A stretch of 64,000 bases of DNA, taken from positions 24,665 to 88,664 of the forward strand of contig JBAXGD010000001.1 in the NCBI GenBank assembly GCA_037139575.1. Direction: 5' to 3'. The position numbers were made by a program, and so were the translations under genes. This document shows positions 26,998 to 35,781 of the stretch, one piece after another. The stretch comes from CAIYEO01 sp037139575. GTDB taxonomy: Bacteria > Patescibacteriota > Saccharimonadia > Saccharimonadales > UBA4665. Position 1 is the stretch's first letter; each line of letters begins with the position of its first letter. Below the pieces are notes generated by a model, which saw only the letters and a list, made by a program, of their open reading frames with translations, did not search any database and was not told the origin of the DNA.

Positions 26998-27678
26998 ATG
27001 ATTTTGTTAGACAGAGTATCAAAAATATACAATAGAAAAGCAACAGCACTGGATAGGATAAATCTTCACATTGAGCCTAAGGAGTTTGTAATTGTAGTTG
27101 GCCAAAGTGGTGCCGGCAAAACAACCCTATTGAGATTATTAACTAGAGAAGAAAAGCCAACTTCAGGCAAGATTGTTGTTGGTGGAATTGATTACGATAA
27201 ACTAAAAGATAAAGACATACCGCTTTTAAGAAGGAAAATAGGAGTTGTTTTTCAGGATTTTAAATTACTCCCCAACCGAACTGTTTTTGAGAACGTAGCG
27301 TTTGCTTTAGAGATAGTTGGTATGGGCAACAAAGAAATTCAAAATACTGTGCCTAAAGTTTTAGATATAGTTAACCTAAAGAATAAAGCTAATAATATGC
27401 CATACGAGCTATCCGGTGGTGAGAGGCAAAGAGTAGCTATCGCCCGAGCTATTGTTAGGCAGCCTAAAATTTTAATTGCTGATGAGCCTACAGGAAATCT
27501 TGATCCTAAATATGCATGGGATGTAATTAAGGTTCTGGAGAAAATTAATAAATTTGGAACTACAGTTTTGCTGACCACTCATAATCAGGAGATTGTAAAT
27601 AAGCTAAAAAGACGAGTTGTTGTTATAGAAAACGGTAAAATTGCTAGTGATAGAACCAATGCGAGCTATAGACTATGA
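26998..27678 (+). CDS. ftsE: Cell-division ABC ATPase FtsE
   Basis: ATP-binding subunit of the FtsEX complex, 226 aa. Walker A is GQSGAGKTTLLRLL, the signature is LSGGERQRVAIARAI, and Walker B is ILIADEPTGNLDP. FtsEX does not transport; it switches on extracellular peptidoglycan hydrolases at the division site. The ATGA overlap with ftsX and the secreted hydrolase gene just downstream support this role. Confidence 0.96.
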   Translation: MILLDRVSKIYNRKATALDRINLHIEPKEFVIVVGQSGAGKTTLLRLLTREEKPTSGKIVVGGIDYDKLKDKDIPLLRRKIGVVFQDFKLLPNRTVFENVAFALEIVGMGNKEIQNTVPKVLDIVNLKNKANNMPYELSGGERQRVAIARAIVRQPKILIADEPTGNLDPKYAWDVIKVLEKINKFGTTVLLTTHNQEIVNKLKRRVVVIENGKIASDRTNASYRL

Positions 27679-28625
27679 AAAGATCATGGATAACATTTAG
27701 TAGGGTCATCAAATCTGGTTTCGTAAACTTTTTTAGGAATCTTTCTTTAGCTTTGCCAGCTATAGCAGTAATGTCGGTGACTTTGTTCATAACTCTTTTT
27801 CTTTACATAGCAAATATTACTTTTAGTAATACGATTAATCAGATAAGTAATAAGATTAATATTACCGTATATCTTTCCGACAAAACGAGCACTCAGCAAC
27901 TTAATGGTTTTGAGAAGAGCCTGAAAAGTTTCCCAAACGTTAAAAAAGTCGAGTACATATCCAAGGACGAAGCATTGGCTATTTATAAAGCTCAAAATGC
28001 CAACAATCAAAACTTATTGAAGGCTGTCGATGAAACAGGTAATCCGTTGCCTGCGAGTATTAATATTACGCCTTATGATATTAATAAAATTCAAGACATC
28101 AAGAACTTTATCAATCAGAAACAATATCTAGCACTTCAGGATTCTCAGCTTGGAACTTCTTATTCAGGAGACAGAAAACAGGCTATTGATCGTATAGCAA
28201 AAGCTACAAAAGTCTTAAGAGAGGCCGGATTAATTGGCATAGGGGTTTTTGCCCTAGTTTCAGCAATGATAATATTTAATACTTTGCGGATGGCTATTTT
28301 TAACCGAAAAGACGAGATTACTATAATGAGACTATTGGGCGCCAAACCTTGGTACATCAGAGGGCCTTTTGTTGTTGAAGCTTCATTCTATGGAGTTATT
28401 TCAGCATTAGTATCGGTTGGAGTAGTGAAGATTATGTTTTCAATTTTCTCATCAGCTCTAGAGGCGAGTAGCCTTGGCTTATTAGACATAGGATATGCTT
28501 CCAAATACTTCAATAAATATATTTGGTTTATTCTGTTAGTTCAAATTATCTTAGGATTTAGCCTCGGGGCCTTATTCTCTATTATTGCTACTGCAAGATA
28601 TCTGAAGCTACGTACATCTAAATAA
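27675..28625 (+). CDS. ftsX: Cell-division membrane protein FtsX
   Basis: Permease-like partner of FtsE, 316 aa. One membrane helix near residues 20-45 is followed by a large extracellular loop (about 50-175, ITVYLSDKTSTQQL...), then three helices, the MacB/FtsX topology. The loop contacts coiled-coil hydrolases such as PcsB, CwlO and RipC. The next gene encodes just such a protein. Confidence 0.94.
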   Translation: MKRSWITFSRVIKSGFVNFFRNLSLALPAIAVMSVTLFITLFLYIANITFSNTINQISNKINITVYLSDKTSTQQLNGFEKSLKSFPNVKKVEYISKDEALAIYKAQNANNQNLLKAVDETGNPLPASINITPYDINKIQDIKNFINQKQYLALQDSQLGTSYSGDRKQAIDRIAKATKVLREAGLIGIGVFALVSAMIIFNTLRMAIFNRKDEITIMRLLGAKPWYIRGPFVVEASFYGVISALVSVGVVKIMFSIFSSALEASSLGLLDIGYASKYFNKYIWFILLVQIILGFSLGALFSIIATARYLKLRTSK

Positions 28626-28694
28626 TAAGTTCGTCATTTACACAAATAAAGAGGTTATGCTATTATTTAATAGTATAACTATGCTGAAATAAAC

Positions 28695-29846
28695 ATGAAA
28701 AAACATATCAAAAAAATAAAATTTAATCGTAGCGTTTCATTTTTTATTCTTGGTGGATTAATTTTGATATCTGCTCCACTCGTAAGAGCTGATACGCTTC
28801 AGCAACAAATCAATAATTTACAGAATCAAAATGCTGTCGTTCAGAGCAATGTTGATTCGCTTCAAAATCAGGCGAAAAGTTTTCAAGATGCAATAAACAT
28901 TTTACAAGGAAGGGTTAACGCCATTCAGGGAGCTATTAATGCAAGTCAGCAAAGTATTGCTGACCTACAAACAAAGATAGCTAAAGCTCAGGCTGACCTG
29001 GATTACCAAAAAACAGTATTAGCTTCAAATGTTAGAGCAATTTATGTTGGAGGTTCAGTAAGTACTATTGAACAGTTAGCTTCTAGCAAGAATATGAATG
29101 TTTTCGTTGACCAACAAACATATCACAAGGCAGTTGAGGGTAAAATCCAAAAAACATTAACAGACATAGCTCTATTACAGAACCAATTAAACACTCAAAA
29201 AGCTCAGGTTCAACAGACTCTTAAGGTTCAGCAAGAGCAAAATGCTCAACTTGCTAGTGACCAGCAAAAACAACAGTCAATGCTGGGATATAATCAGAGC
29301 CAACAAGACACCTTCAACCAGCAAATCAAGAGCAATTCTTCACAGATTGCAACATTGAGAGCACAGCAAGCTATTTTAAACGCCGCAGGTTCAGGTAATA
29401 TCATTCCACCGAATAGTGCTGGCGCTGGTGGGGCATGTGATGCTGGACAAGGCCAGGGCAATGGCGGATATCCAATGCCATGGTGTAATGCCTACGAGGA
29501 CTCAGTCATAACTTCTGGGGGATTCCCTAACCGAGAATGTACATCCTTCGCATATTGGTATTTCACGAGCATTGAAGGCAAGTCCCTATACGTAAACGGA
29601 GATGCAAAATATTGGATATATACCGCTAACAGACCAGTAGATCAAACACCTGAAGATGGAGCTATTGCGGTTAAGACAAGCGGGCAATGGGGGCACGTAA
29701 TGATAGTTGTTGCCGTACCTGGCGAAAAATATGGTGGAAGGGTTGTTCCCGATGGTTCAATTGTAACTTTTGAAATGAATACCTATCTTGATGGTAAGTT
29801 TTACGTGAAAGAACGTACATATTCCGGCTATTACTTTATTCATTAA
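28695..29846 (+). CDS. Secreted coiled-coil CHAP peptidoglycan hydrolase (PcsB-like)
   Basis: Likely the wall hydrolase activated by FtsEX. A signal peptide (residues 1-32, ending LVRADT) is followed by Gln/Asn-rich coiled coils at about 34-110 and 140-230 and a Gly/Ala linker. A CHAP domain starts near 255 with catalytic Cys282 (RECTSFAYWYF), His334 (WGHVMIV) and an acidic/amide third residue near Glu360. The architecture matches PcsB. Its place directly after ftsEX supports the assignment. Whether it cuts self or host peptidoglycan cannot be told from sequence. Confidence 0.92.
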   Translation: MKKHIKKIKFNRSVSFFILGGLILISAPLVRADTLQQQINNLQNQNAVVQSNVDSLQNQAKSFQDAINILQGRVNAIQGAINASQQSIADLQTKIAKAQADLDYQKTVLASNVRAIYVGGSVSTIEQLASSKNMNVFVDQQTYHKAVEGKIQKTLTDIALLQNQLNTQKAQVQQTLKVQQEQNAQLASDQQKQQSMLGYNQSQQDTFNQQIKSNSSQIATLRAQQAILNAAGSGNIIPPNSAGAGGACDAGQGQGNGGYPMPWCNAYEDSVITSGGFPNRECTSFAYWYFTSIEGKSLYVNGDAKYWIYTANRPVDQTPEDGAIAVKTSGQWGHVMIVVAVPGEKYGGRVVPDGSIVTFEMNTYLDGKFYVKERTYSGYYFIH

Positions 29847-29874
29847 ACTTTTAGTGAATTATCTTCGAATTGTC

Positions 29875-29912
29875 TATAATTAAAATATAAGTAAAAGAGG
29901 GGAGCCGATTAG
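29875..29912 (+). promoter_or_regulatory. ctpA promoter and strong Shine-Dalgarno sequence
   Basis: TATAAT at 29875-29880, then a short leader with AGAGGGGAG ending about 9 nt before GTG 29913. The Shine-Dalgarno sequence decides the non-ATG start. Confidence 0.6.
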
Positions 29913-31136
29913 GTGTCAAAAAAACATAGTTTTAATTTTCAGAAAATTACCAAAAAAATTCATTTTTCTAAAATCATGATCTTATTAACTTTTGTCATAG
30001 TTTATTTGCTGGGAGTAAATGTAGGAAATGGAAATATAGGACTAGGCACTGGCAAGCCTTTGAATGAGCAATTAAGTTCAAAAATTGACTACAGCTCAGT
30101 TAATCAGCTTTACGAATTACTTAGAAATAATTATGACGGGAAACTAAACAATAGCCAGGTTTTGGATGGACTCAAAACTGGATTGGCAAATTCTACAAAT
30201 GATCCATACACCGAGTATTTTAGTCCTTCACAGACTACTGACTTCAATAATCAGTTGAATGAATCCTTCAGCGGAATTGGAGCCGAAATGGGCAAGAATG
30301 ATAATAACCAGATTATAATTGTTTCGCCTATATCAGGATTTCCTGCAGATAAGGCCGGTCTTCATGCTAAAGACATAATAACTGCCATAAACGGTGAGAG
30401 CACTTCAGCAATGAGTGTTGATACTGCAGTTGGTAAGATTCGTGGACCTGCTAACACAAACGTAAAGCTCGATATTATCAGAGGTGGTAATCAGCAGCTT
30501 ACGTTTAATATAAAAAGAGAGAAAATTACATTACCAAGCGTTAAAAGTAAAACTCTAGATGGAAATATCGGCTATATATCTATTAATCAATTTACTCAAG
30601 ATACTAACAGTCTTGCCACTAAAGCGGCACAGCAATTCAAGAGCCAAAATGTTAAAGGAATTGTGCTAGATTTAAGAGGTAATCCGGGAGGGCTAGTTGA
30701 CGCTGCGGTTGGAGTTTGTAATCTATGGCTTAAGAGCGGCCAGATGATTATGCAAGAGAAAAAAGGCAACCAAGTAATTAACACATATACAGCGGATGGA
30801 GCTAACAATATATTGAATGGTATTCCAACCGTAGTTTTGGTAGACGGCGGAAGTGCAAGTGCGAGCGAAATAACTGCCGGAGCGCTACACGATAATAATG
30901 CTGCAACAATTGTGGGTGAAAAATCTTTCGGAAAGGGAGTCGTCCAGCAAATATTCAATCTTAGTGGTGGAGCAGAAGCAAAAATAACCGTTGCTAAATG
31001 GTACCGACCCAATGGAAAAAACATTCAGCATGTCGGAATAACTCCAGATAAAAACGTAACTAATACAAAAGATCAGGTTAGTGCGGGTACGGATTCACAG
31101 TTAGATACAGCTAAGCAAATTCTTCAAAATCAATAA
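29913..31136 (+). CDS. ctpA: C-terminal processing protease CtpA (S41)
   Basis: Envelope serine protease of family S41, 407 aa, starting with GTG. One N-terminal membrane helix (about 19-37), a PDZ domain around 95-180 (AGLHAKDIITAINGE), then the catalytic core. The nucleophile Ser is in DGGSASASEITAGALHD and the base Lys in GEKSFGKGVVQ. In other bacteria CtpA proteins degrade peptidoglycan hydrolases or their adaptors, which fits the place after ftsEX and the CHAP hydrolase. Confidence 0.94.
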   Translation: MSKKHSFNFQKITKKIHFSKIMILLTFVIVYLLGVNVGNGNIGLGTGKPLNEQLSSKIDYSSVNQLYELLRNNYDGKLNNSQVLDGLKTGLANSTNDPYTEYFSPSQTTDFNNQLNESFSGIGAEMGKNDNNQIIIVSPISGFPADKAGLHAKDIITAINGESTSAMSVDTAVGKIRGPANTNVKLDIIRGGNQQLTFNIKREKITLPSVKSKTLDGNIGYISINQFTQDTNSLATKAAQQFKSQNVKGIVLDLRGNPGGLVDAAVGVCNLWLKSGQMIMQEKKGNQVINTYTADGANNILNGIPTVVLVDGGSASASEITAGALHDNNAATIVGEKSFGKGVVQQIFNLSGGAEAKITVAKWYRPNGKNIQHVGITPDKNVTNTKDQVSAGTDSQLDTAKQILQNQ

Positions 31137-31198
31137 AAAACTTGCCTTAGTAACTTGAAATAAGGTAGTATCTAATCAATAAAAAGAGGTAACAAGCG

Positions 31199-32800
31199 GT
31201 GATGAGTAGGCCGACTAAGTATATTTTTGTAACGGGTGGCGTCTTGTCAGGACTTGGCAAGGGTATCACGGCCGCCTCGATCGGAAATCTATTAAAGGCC
31301 AGAGGATTAAAGGTCAACATTCAAAAATGCGACCCTTATTTAAATATCGATGCAGGTACTCTCAATCCTAGAGAGCACGGTGAATGCTTTGTAACTAAAG
31401 ATGGCGCAGAGACCGATCTGGATCTTGGACATTATGAAAGATTTTTGGATCAAGAATTAACCCAGTCTAGTAGCCTAATGAGTGGTAGGGTTCTCATGAA
31501 TGTTATTCAGGATGAAAGAGACGGAAAGTCTGGTGGTCATTCAGTACAGATTATTCCCCATGTTACTGGTAAAATACAGGATTACATAGAAGCTGCGGGT
31601 AGTGGCTTTGATGTTCATATCGTAGAAATCGGTGGTACCGTTGGAGACTACGAATCACTTAGTTTCATTGAGGCAATTAGAGAATTTAGCTTACGTGCTG
31701 GTAGGGAAAACTGTGCATATGTACATGTAGTTTATTTGCCATATTTAGGAGCGTCTCAGGAAATAAAAACTAAGCCTGCTCAAAATTCAGTAAGAGATTT
31801 AAGAAGCCTAGGTATCATTCCAGACATTTTGGTCGCTAGGAGTGAGTCGCCATCCCAGGAATCAATTAAAAAGAAGCTAAGTATGTTCTGTGGCATTAGT
31901 GAAAGTGCAATTGCTCTAGTACCTAATGAAAGTACTATATATAAAGTGCCTCTTACCCTAGAGAATACTGGACTTATTAATGAAATAATAAAAAAACTAT
32001 CTCTTAAAAATAAGAAAATAAATATTAAGCCATGGGAAAAAGTTGTCACTAAGGCGCTTACTAAATACGATAAAAAAATTACAGTTGGATTGGTTGCTAA
32101 GTACTTAGATAACGCCGATACTTATATGTCTGTTTTTGAAGCATTAAGAACCGCAGCATGGACCAATAACTGTTCTGTAGATATAAAGTGGATAGACGCT
32201 GAACTCCTAACGAAGAAAAATAAATGTGAGAGTTTACTGAAGGGTGTGGACGGCATAGTTGTTCCGGGAGGGTTCGGAGGTAGAGGAGTTGAAGGAAAGA
32301 TAGCCGCTGCTCAATTCTCGCTTAATAATAACTTGCCTTATTTGGGACTCTGTTTAGGTCTTCAGGTAGCAGTCATTGCCGCAGCTAGGAATTATGGAAT
32401 TGAAGATGCCAATAGTGAAGAATTTAACCCTAGATCTAAGAATTTAGTTGTTTCAACAATGACTGGACAAAAAGGTAAGGAGAACACGGGTGGTTCAATG
32501 CGACTCGGCAACTACCCTTGCGAGCTAGAAAAAGGTTCTTTGGCATCAAAGCTATATGCGAGTAAGATGATTTTAGAGAGGCATAGGCACAGATATGAAT
32601 GCAATAACGCATATAGAGCTGAATATGAGCAATGGGGCATTAGAGCCACTGGTTTATCCCCGAATGGGAAGCTGGTTGAGATTATAGAAGCACCCGAACA
32701 TAAATTCTTCTTAGCTAGCCAATTTCATCCAGAATTCACATCAAGGCCCAACCGAGTTCACCCAATGTTCAATGGTTTCATTAAGAGCATATTGCAATAA
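31199..32800 (+). CDS. pyrG: CTP synthase
   Basis: Makes CTP from UTP using glutamine. The N-terminal synthetase domain starts KYIFVTGGVLSGLGKGITAASIG with the GxGKG ATP site. The glutaminase domain has the nucleophile in GLCLGLQVAVI and the His-Glu pair in SQFHPEF. The length of 533 aa is normal. GTG 31199 lies 8 nt after AGAGGT; ATG 31202 directly follows and could also be used. This is notable for a reduced genome that often lacks nucleotide synthesis. Confidence 0.96.
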   Translation: MMSRPTKYIFVTGGVLSGLGKGITAASIGNLLKARGLKVNIQKCDPYLNIDAGTLNPREHGECFVTKDGAETDLDLGHYERFLDQELTQSSSLMSGRVLMNVIQDERDGKSGGHSVQIIPHVTGKIQDYIEAAGSGFDVHIVEIGGTVGDYESLSFIEAIREFSLRAGRENCAYVHVVYLPYLGASQEIKTKPAQNSVRDLRSLGIIPDILVARSESPSQESIKKKLSMFCGISESAIALVPNESTIYKVPLTLENTGLINEIIKKLSLKNKKINIKPWEKVVTKALTKYDKKITVGLVAKYLDNADTYMSVFEALRTAAWTNNCSVDIKWIDAELLTKKNKCESLLKGVDGIVVPGGFGGRGVEGKIAAAQFSLNNNLPYLGLCLGLQVAVIAAARNYGIEDANSEEFNPRSKNLVVSTMTGQKGKENTGGSMRLGNYPCELEKGSLASKLYASKMILERHRHRYECNNAYRAEYEQWGIRATGLSPNGKLVEIIEAPEHKFFLASQFHPEFTSRPNRVHPMFNGFIKSILQ

Positions 32801-32827
32801 CAGTTAAATTCATATAGGTTATACTTA

Positions 32828-33220
32828 ATGGAAACGAATTATAAAGATTCCGAAAATAAAAAAAAGATCCTGCTAGTCGAGGACGATAATGCGCTAGCCG
32901 ATGTCTACTTAAATAGATTAACTAGCGAGGGTTTTGATGTAAGAAGGGTTGATAATGGTGAGGATGCGCTTGCTGCTGCAGTTGAATTCCACCCTGATCT
33001 AATAGTGCTTGATGTTATGATGCCTAAGATTTCCGGATTCGATGTTTTAGATATTTTAAAAAATACGCCAGCCACTGCTCAGATTAAAGTGATGATGCTA
33101 ACTGCGCTAGGGCAGGAATCAGATCAGAAAAAAGCTAATGACTTAGGTGCCGATGACTATTTAGTAAAATCTCAAATATCTACAAGCGAAGTCATCAAGA
33201 GAATTGAGAAATTGGTATAA
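32828..33220 (+). CDS. Stand-alone response-regulator receiver
   Basis: CheY-like protein of 130 aa with no output domain. The acidic pocket is VEDD (19-20), the phospho-acceptor is Asp62 in LIVLDVMMP, the Thr is in MMLTALGQ and the Lys in YLVKSQ. All canonical residues are present, unlike the receiver at 39090. It starts 27 nt after pyrG with TATACT almost touching the ATG. The partner kinase is not adjacent. It is closely similar in motif layout to the receiver at 63105-63683. Confidence 0.9.
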   Translation: METNYKDSENKKKILLVEDDNALADVYLNRLTSEGFDVRRVDNGEDALAAAVEFHPDLIVLDVMMPKISGFDVLDILKNTPATAQIKVMMLTALGQESDQKKANDLGADDYLVKSQISTSEVIKRIEKLV

Positions 33221-33221
33221 A

Positions 33222-33494
33222 TTAGTCTACAAAGACTTCAGTTCTTCGAACTGAACGACCAGTAAATCTAGTGATTTTACGAGTTCTAAAACCAACTACG
33301 CCATCTTTAGCAGCGTGAATTGTGTAATTGCGGCTTAGCATAGTGCCTTTACCGGCTCTTTTCGTAAGTCCAACTTGTCTAACGATAATTTGACCTACTG
33401 TTACTTTTTGACCAGCATAAAGCTTAACACCAAGTCTTTTTCCTTGGCTATCTCTGGTATTTTTTGCTGCTCCACCAGCTTTGACGTGTGACAT
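33222..33494 (-). CDS. rpmA: Ribosomal protein bL27
   Basis: Large-subunit protein L27 whose N-terminus reaches the peptidyl-transferase centre. Protein of 90 aa starting MSHVKAGGAAKNTRDSQGKRLGVKLYAGQ, which matches the family start AHKKGGGSxxNGRDS. It has no cleavable Firmicutes-type N-terminal extension. The C-terminal DGVVGFRT also fits. It follows the Trm11-like gene by 5 nt on the minus strand and is far from rplU. Confidence 0.92.
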   Translation of the reverse strand: MSHVKAGGAAKNTRDSQGKRLGVKLYAGQKVTVGQIIVRQVGLTKRAGKGTMLSRNYTIHAAKDGVVGFRTRKITRFTGRSVRRTEVFVD

Positions 33495-33499
33495 ATGTA

Positions 33500-34669
33500 T
33501 TAATTCCTAGTTAAAACTATTATTTGCCGAGCAACTATTTGCCCTTGACGATGATAAAACAAATTATTGTTATTAATAATTGAAAAACTTAATTGATTAT
33601 ATCCCAAATCATAGAGTTGGTCAAGAAGGGGAAGGGTAATAAAGTTTCTATTTATTCTGTCTTCCCAGGCTGGTAATGCTAGAACCATTTTTCCATGCAT
33701 AGGTAATTGATCATGTATATTTCTGAGGAATTTTTTTATGATGGTATCGCAATTCTGAATATTAGTTTTTAAGCGCTGTGAATCTGGATATGTGCTATAG
33801 GCTTGCCCTAAATAAGTTTCACAAGCAACGGCATCAAAATTATCCCATTCATAGTCAAGAGCGTCACCAATATCAACAACTGAATCAGACTTTATTTGAT
33901 ATATTCCTTTTAGCCAATCAAGGTTACCTTTGGAGTATTCAATCATTCGTGGCTCGATGTCTGTTCCATATGCTTTAAAACCATCCAATAGGGCTTCTTG
34001 AAGCAATACACCTGTTCCGCAAAAAGGATCAAGAATAGTGCTATTTTCTTTTGGATTGGCAAGATTTATAAGTATTTGGGCAAGCTTTGGCGGAAGCATC
34101 CCAACCCTCGCATCTCTAAATGGACGGTTATAGTCTCGTTGTGAGTAGGCATCAATGTTTTGTTCTTGTACAGTTTGACCAATAATGCAGCCTTCGCGAG
34201 TTCTTATTAGTATTATCTCCATGCCTCTGGGTCCAGTTAGTTTATTGTGGAGTATTTGAGCACTATTTAACTGTAATGATTGATTAGGTATCATTCTGAC
34301 AGATTGCTCAATGTTTCTAAGTTTTCTTTTTGCGTTTAAGCTGAGTTTTTTCAATTGGTCTGTTCTTATGTTGAAGCCAAAAGTGCTAAAACCTAATTGT
34401 AATTTACCTTCATGGGGGGAGCCGGTTATCGATATGATGTTTTCTTCCATATATCTCTCAACTTGAACCCAGTCACTAAATGGTAGAGTTGATAATATTT
34501 TTGCTAATTTTATGCTTCCACCTAGCCTATTGAAATCTATATCTTTATCATCAAGAATAGAGCCGACAATGTCCTCAGAAATCATATCGAAATTTTCATT
34601 TCCATATAGACTCTCAAGTTCTGCAAGTGCGATATCTTTCTGTCTTCCAAGTAGCAATAAACTCTTCAT
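33500..34669 (-). CDS. Trm11/TrmG10-like tRNA guanine-N2 methyltransferase
   Basis: SAM-dependent RNA methyltransferase of 389 aa. An N-terminal THUMP-like region (about 1-165) is followed by YNRPFRDARVGMLPPKLAQILINLA, typical of the TrmG10/Trm11 family, and motif I ILDPFCGTGVLLQEA with Asp214. Motif IV reads ACETYLGQA (283-291), where relatives have (D/E)PPYG or EPYLG, so the usual Pro is replaced by Thr. Substrate is probably tRNA G10 by family, but this substitution makes activity less certain. Confidence 0.82.
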   Translation of the reverse strand: MKSLLLLGRQKDIALAELESLYGNENFDMISEDIVGSILDDKDIDFNRLGGSIKLAKILSTLPFSDWVQVERYMEENIISITGSPHEGKLQLGFSTFGFNIRTDQLKKLSLNAKRKLRNIEQSVRMIPNQSLQLNSAQILHNKLTGPRGMEIILIRTREGCIIGQTVQEQNIDAYSQRDYNRPFRDARVGMLPPKLAQILINLANPKENSTILDPFCGTGVLLQEALLDGFKAYGTDIEPRMIEYSKGNLDWLKGIYQIKSDSVVDIGDALDYEWDNFDAVACETYLGQAYSTYPDSQRLKTNIQNCDTIIKKFLRNIHDQLPMHGKMVLALPAWEDRINRNFITLPLLDQLYDLGYNQLSFSIINNNNLFYHRQGQIVARQIIVLTRN

Positions 34670-34682
34670 TATAATAAGTATA
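34670..34682 (-). promoter_or_regulatory. Leaderless-type promoter of the Trm11-like gene
   Basis: TATACT on the minus strand occupies 34682-34677, 7 nt before the ATG at 34669. Confidence 0.5.
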
Positions 34683-34704
34683 GCGCCTTAAACGGTTTTT
34701 TAGG

Positions 34705-34722
34705 TATAATAAAAAACATATT
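34705..34722 (+). promoter_or_regulatory. Leaderless-type promoter, gene at 34723
   Basis: TATAAT at 34705-34710, 12 nt before the ATG. Divergent from the Trm11-like gene; the two -10 boxes are only 22 nt apart. Confidence 0.5.
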
Positions 34723-35781
34723 ATGGGTGAAAAAAATTTATTGAAAAAGCGTTGGAAATTAATAATTAATTATTTAACTATTGTTGCTCTTATAATTCTT
34801 GCAATAGCACTTCGACATCAGTTGGCTCAAACATTCGATAATTTGAAGCATGTTAATGCGACATGGCTTCTACTTATGATACCGATACAGGCATGGAATT
34901 ATTATGCTCAATCTAGGTTATTCCAATCCATTTTTAGTCTTTTGGGCAGTAAGCTGAAGGCTACACGTTTGTATGTATTGTCACTAGAGTTAAATTTTGT
35001 TAATAATGTTTTTCCAAGTGGGGGAGTATCAGGCGCATCTTACTTTGCGGCTAGGGTTAGGTCTGCAGATATTAGTTTAGGTAGAGCGACATTCACATAT
35101 GTCATGAAGCTTGCTATGATCTTTGTTTCCTTCCAGTTCCTGGTTTTGCTTGGCTTATTCATGCTAGCAATTCATGGTAATGTTAACCAATTTGTAATAT
35201 TCGTGGCATCATTTTCATCAGCTATTATTATTGTTGGAATATTTCTATTTATTTATATAATTGGCAGTCAGACTCGAATTACTTCTACTTTTACTTATTT
35301 AACCAGGATATTAAATAGAATTGTTAGCATAGTACTTCCGAAGCATCCAGAAGTAATTAATTTAGAAAAAGCTAAAGAAGTTTTTGTAGATTTTCATCAT
35401 AATTACAATATTTTGAGATCGAAGAAAAAAGAATTAAAGACACCGCTTTATTATGGCTTCCTAAATAATATTTCTGAATTGCTTTCAATTTATGTAGTTT
35501 ATTTAGCTTTTGGTCACTGGGTAAATCCTGGAGCTATTATCTTAGCCTATGCAATCGCTAACTTTGCAGGACTAATCGCAGTTTTACCTGGTGGAATTGG
35601 TGTATATGAAGCGATGATGGTGGCAGTTATGGTAGCAGCTGGAATTCCGGCCAATTTAAGTCTTTCGGTTACGATTATGTACAGAGTATTAAATACTTTA
35701 ATACAGCTTCCTCCAGGTTATTTCCTTTGGAACAGAAGATCTAAGTTTGATGTAGGCGGATCTTTAGATGGAGCTAGTTGA
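34723..35781 (+). CDS. UPF0104/LPG-synthase-type membrane protein
   Basis: Polytopic membrane protein of 352 aa with about eight helices, resembling the flippase-like membrane half of lysyl-phosphatidylglycerol synthases (COG0392). Recognisable blocks are FPSGGVSGASYFAARVR and a C-terminal LPGGIGVYEAMMVAVMVAAG. The soluble aminoacyl-transferase domain is absent. A role in lipid or glycolipid movement across the membrane is likely by family but unproven. It overlaps xseA by 14 nt. Confidence 0.85.
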   Translation: MGEKNLLKKRWKLIINYLTIVALIILAIALRHQLAQTFDNLKHVNATWLLLMIPIQAWNYYAQSRLFQSIFSLLGSKLKATRLYVLSLELNFVNNVFPSGGVSGASYFAARVRSADISLGRATFTYVMKLAMIFVSFQFLVLLGLFMLAIHGNVNQFVIFVASFSSAIIIVGIFLFIYIIGSQTRITSTFTYLTRILNRIVSIVLPKHPEVINLEKAKEVFVDFHHNYNILRSKKKELKTPLYYGFLNNISELLSIYVVYLAFGHWVNPGAIILAYAIANFAGLIAVLPGGIGVYEAMMVAVMVAAGIPANLSLSVTIMYRVLNTLIQLPPGYFLWNRRSKFDVGGSLDGAS

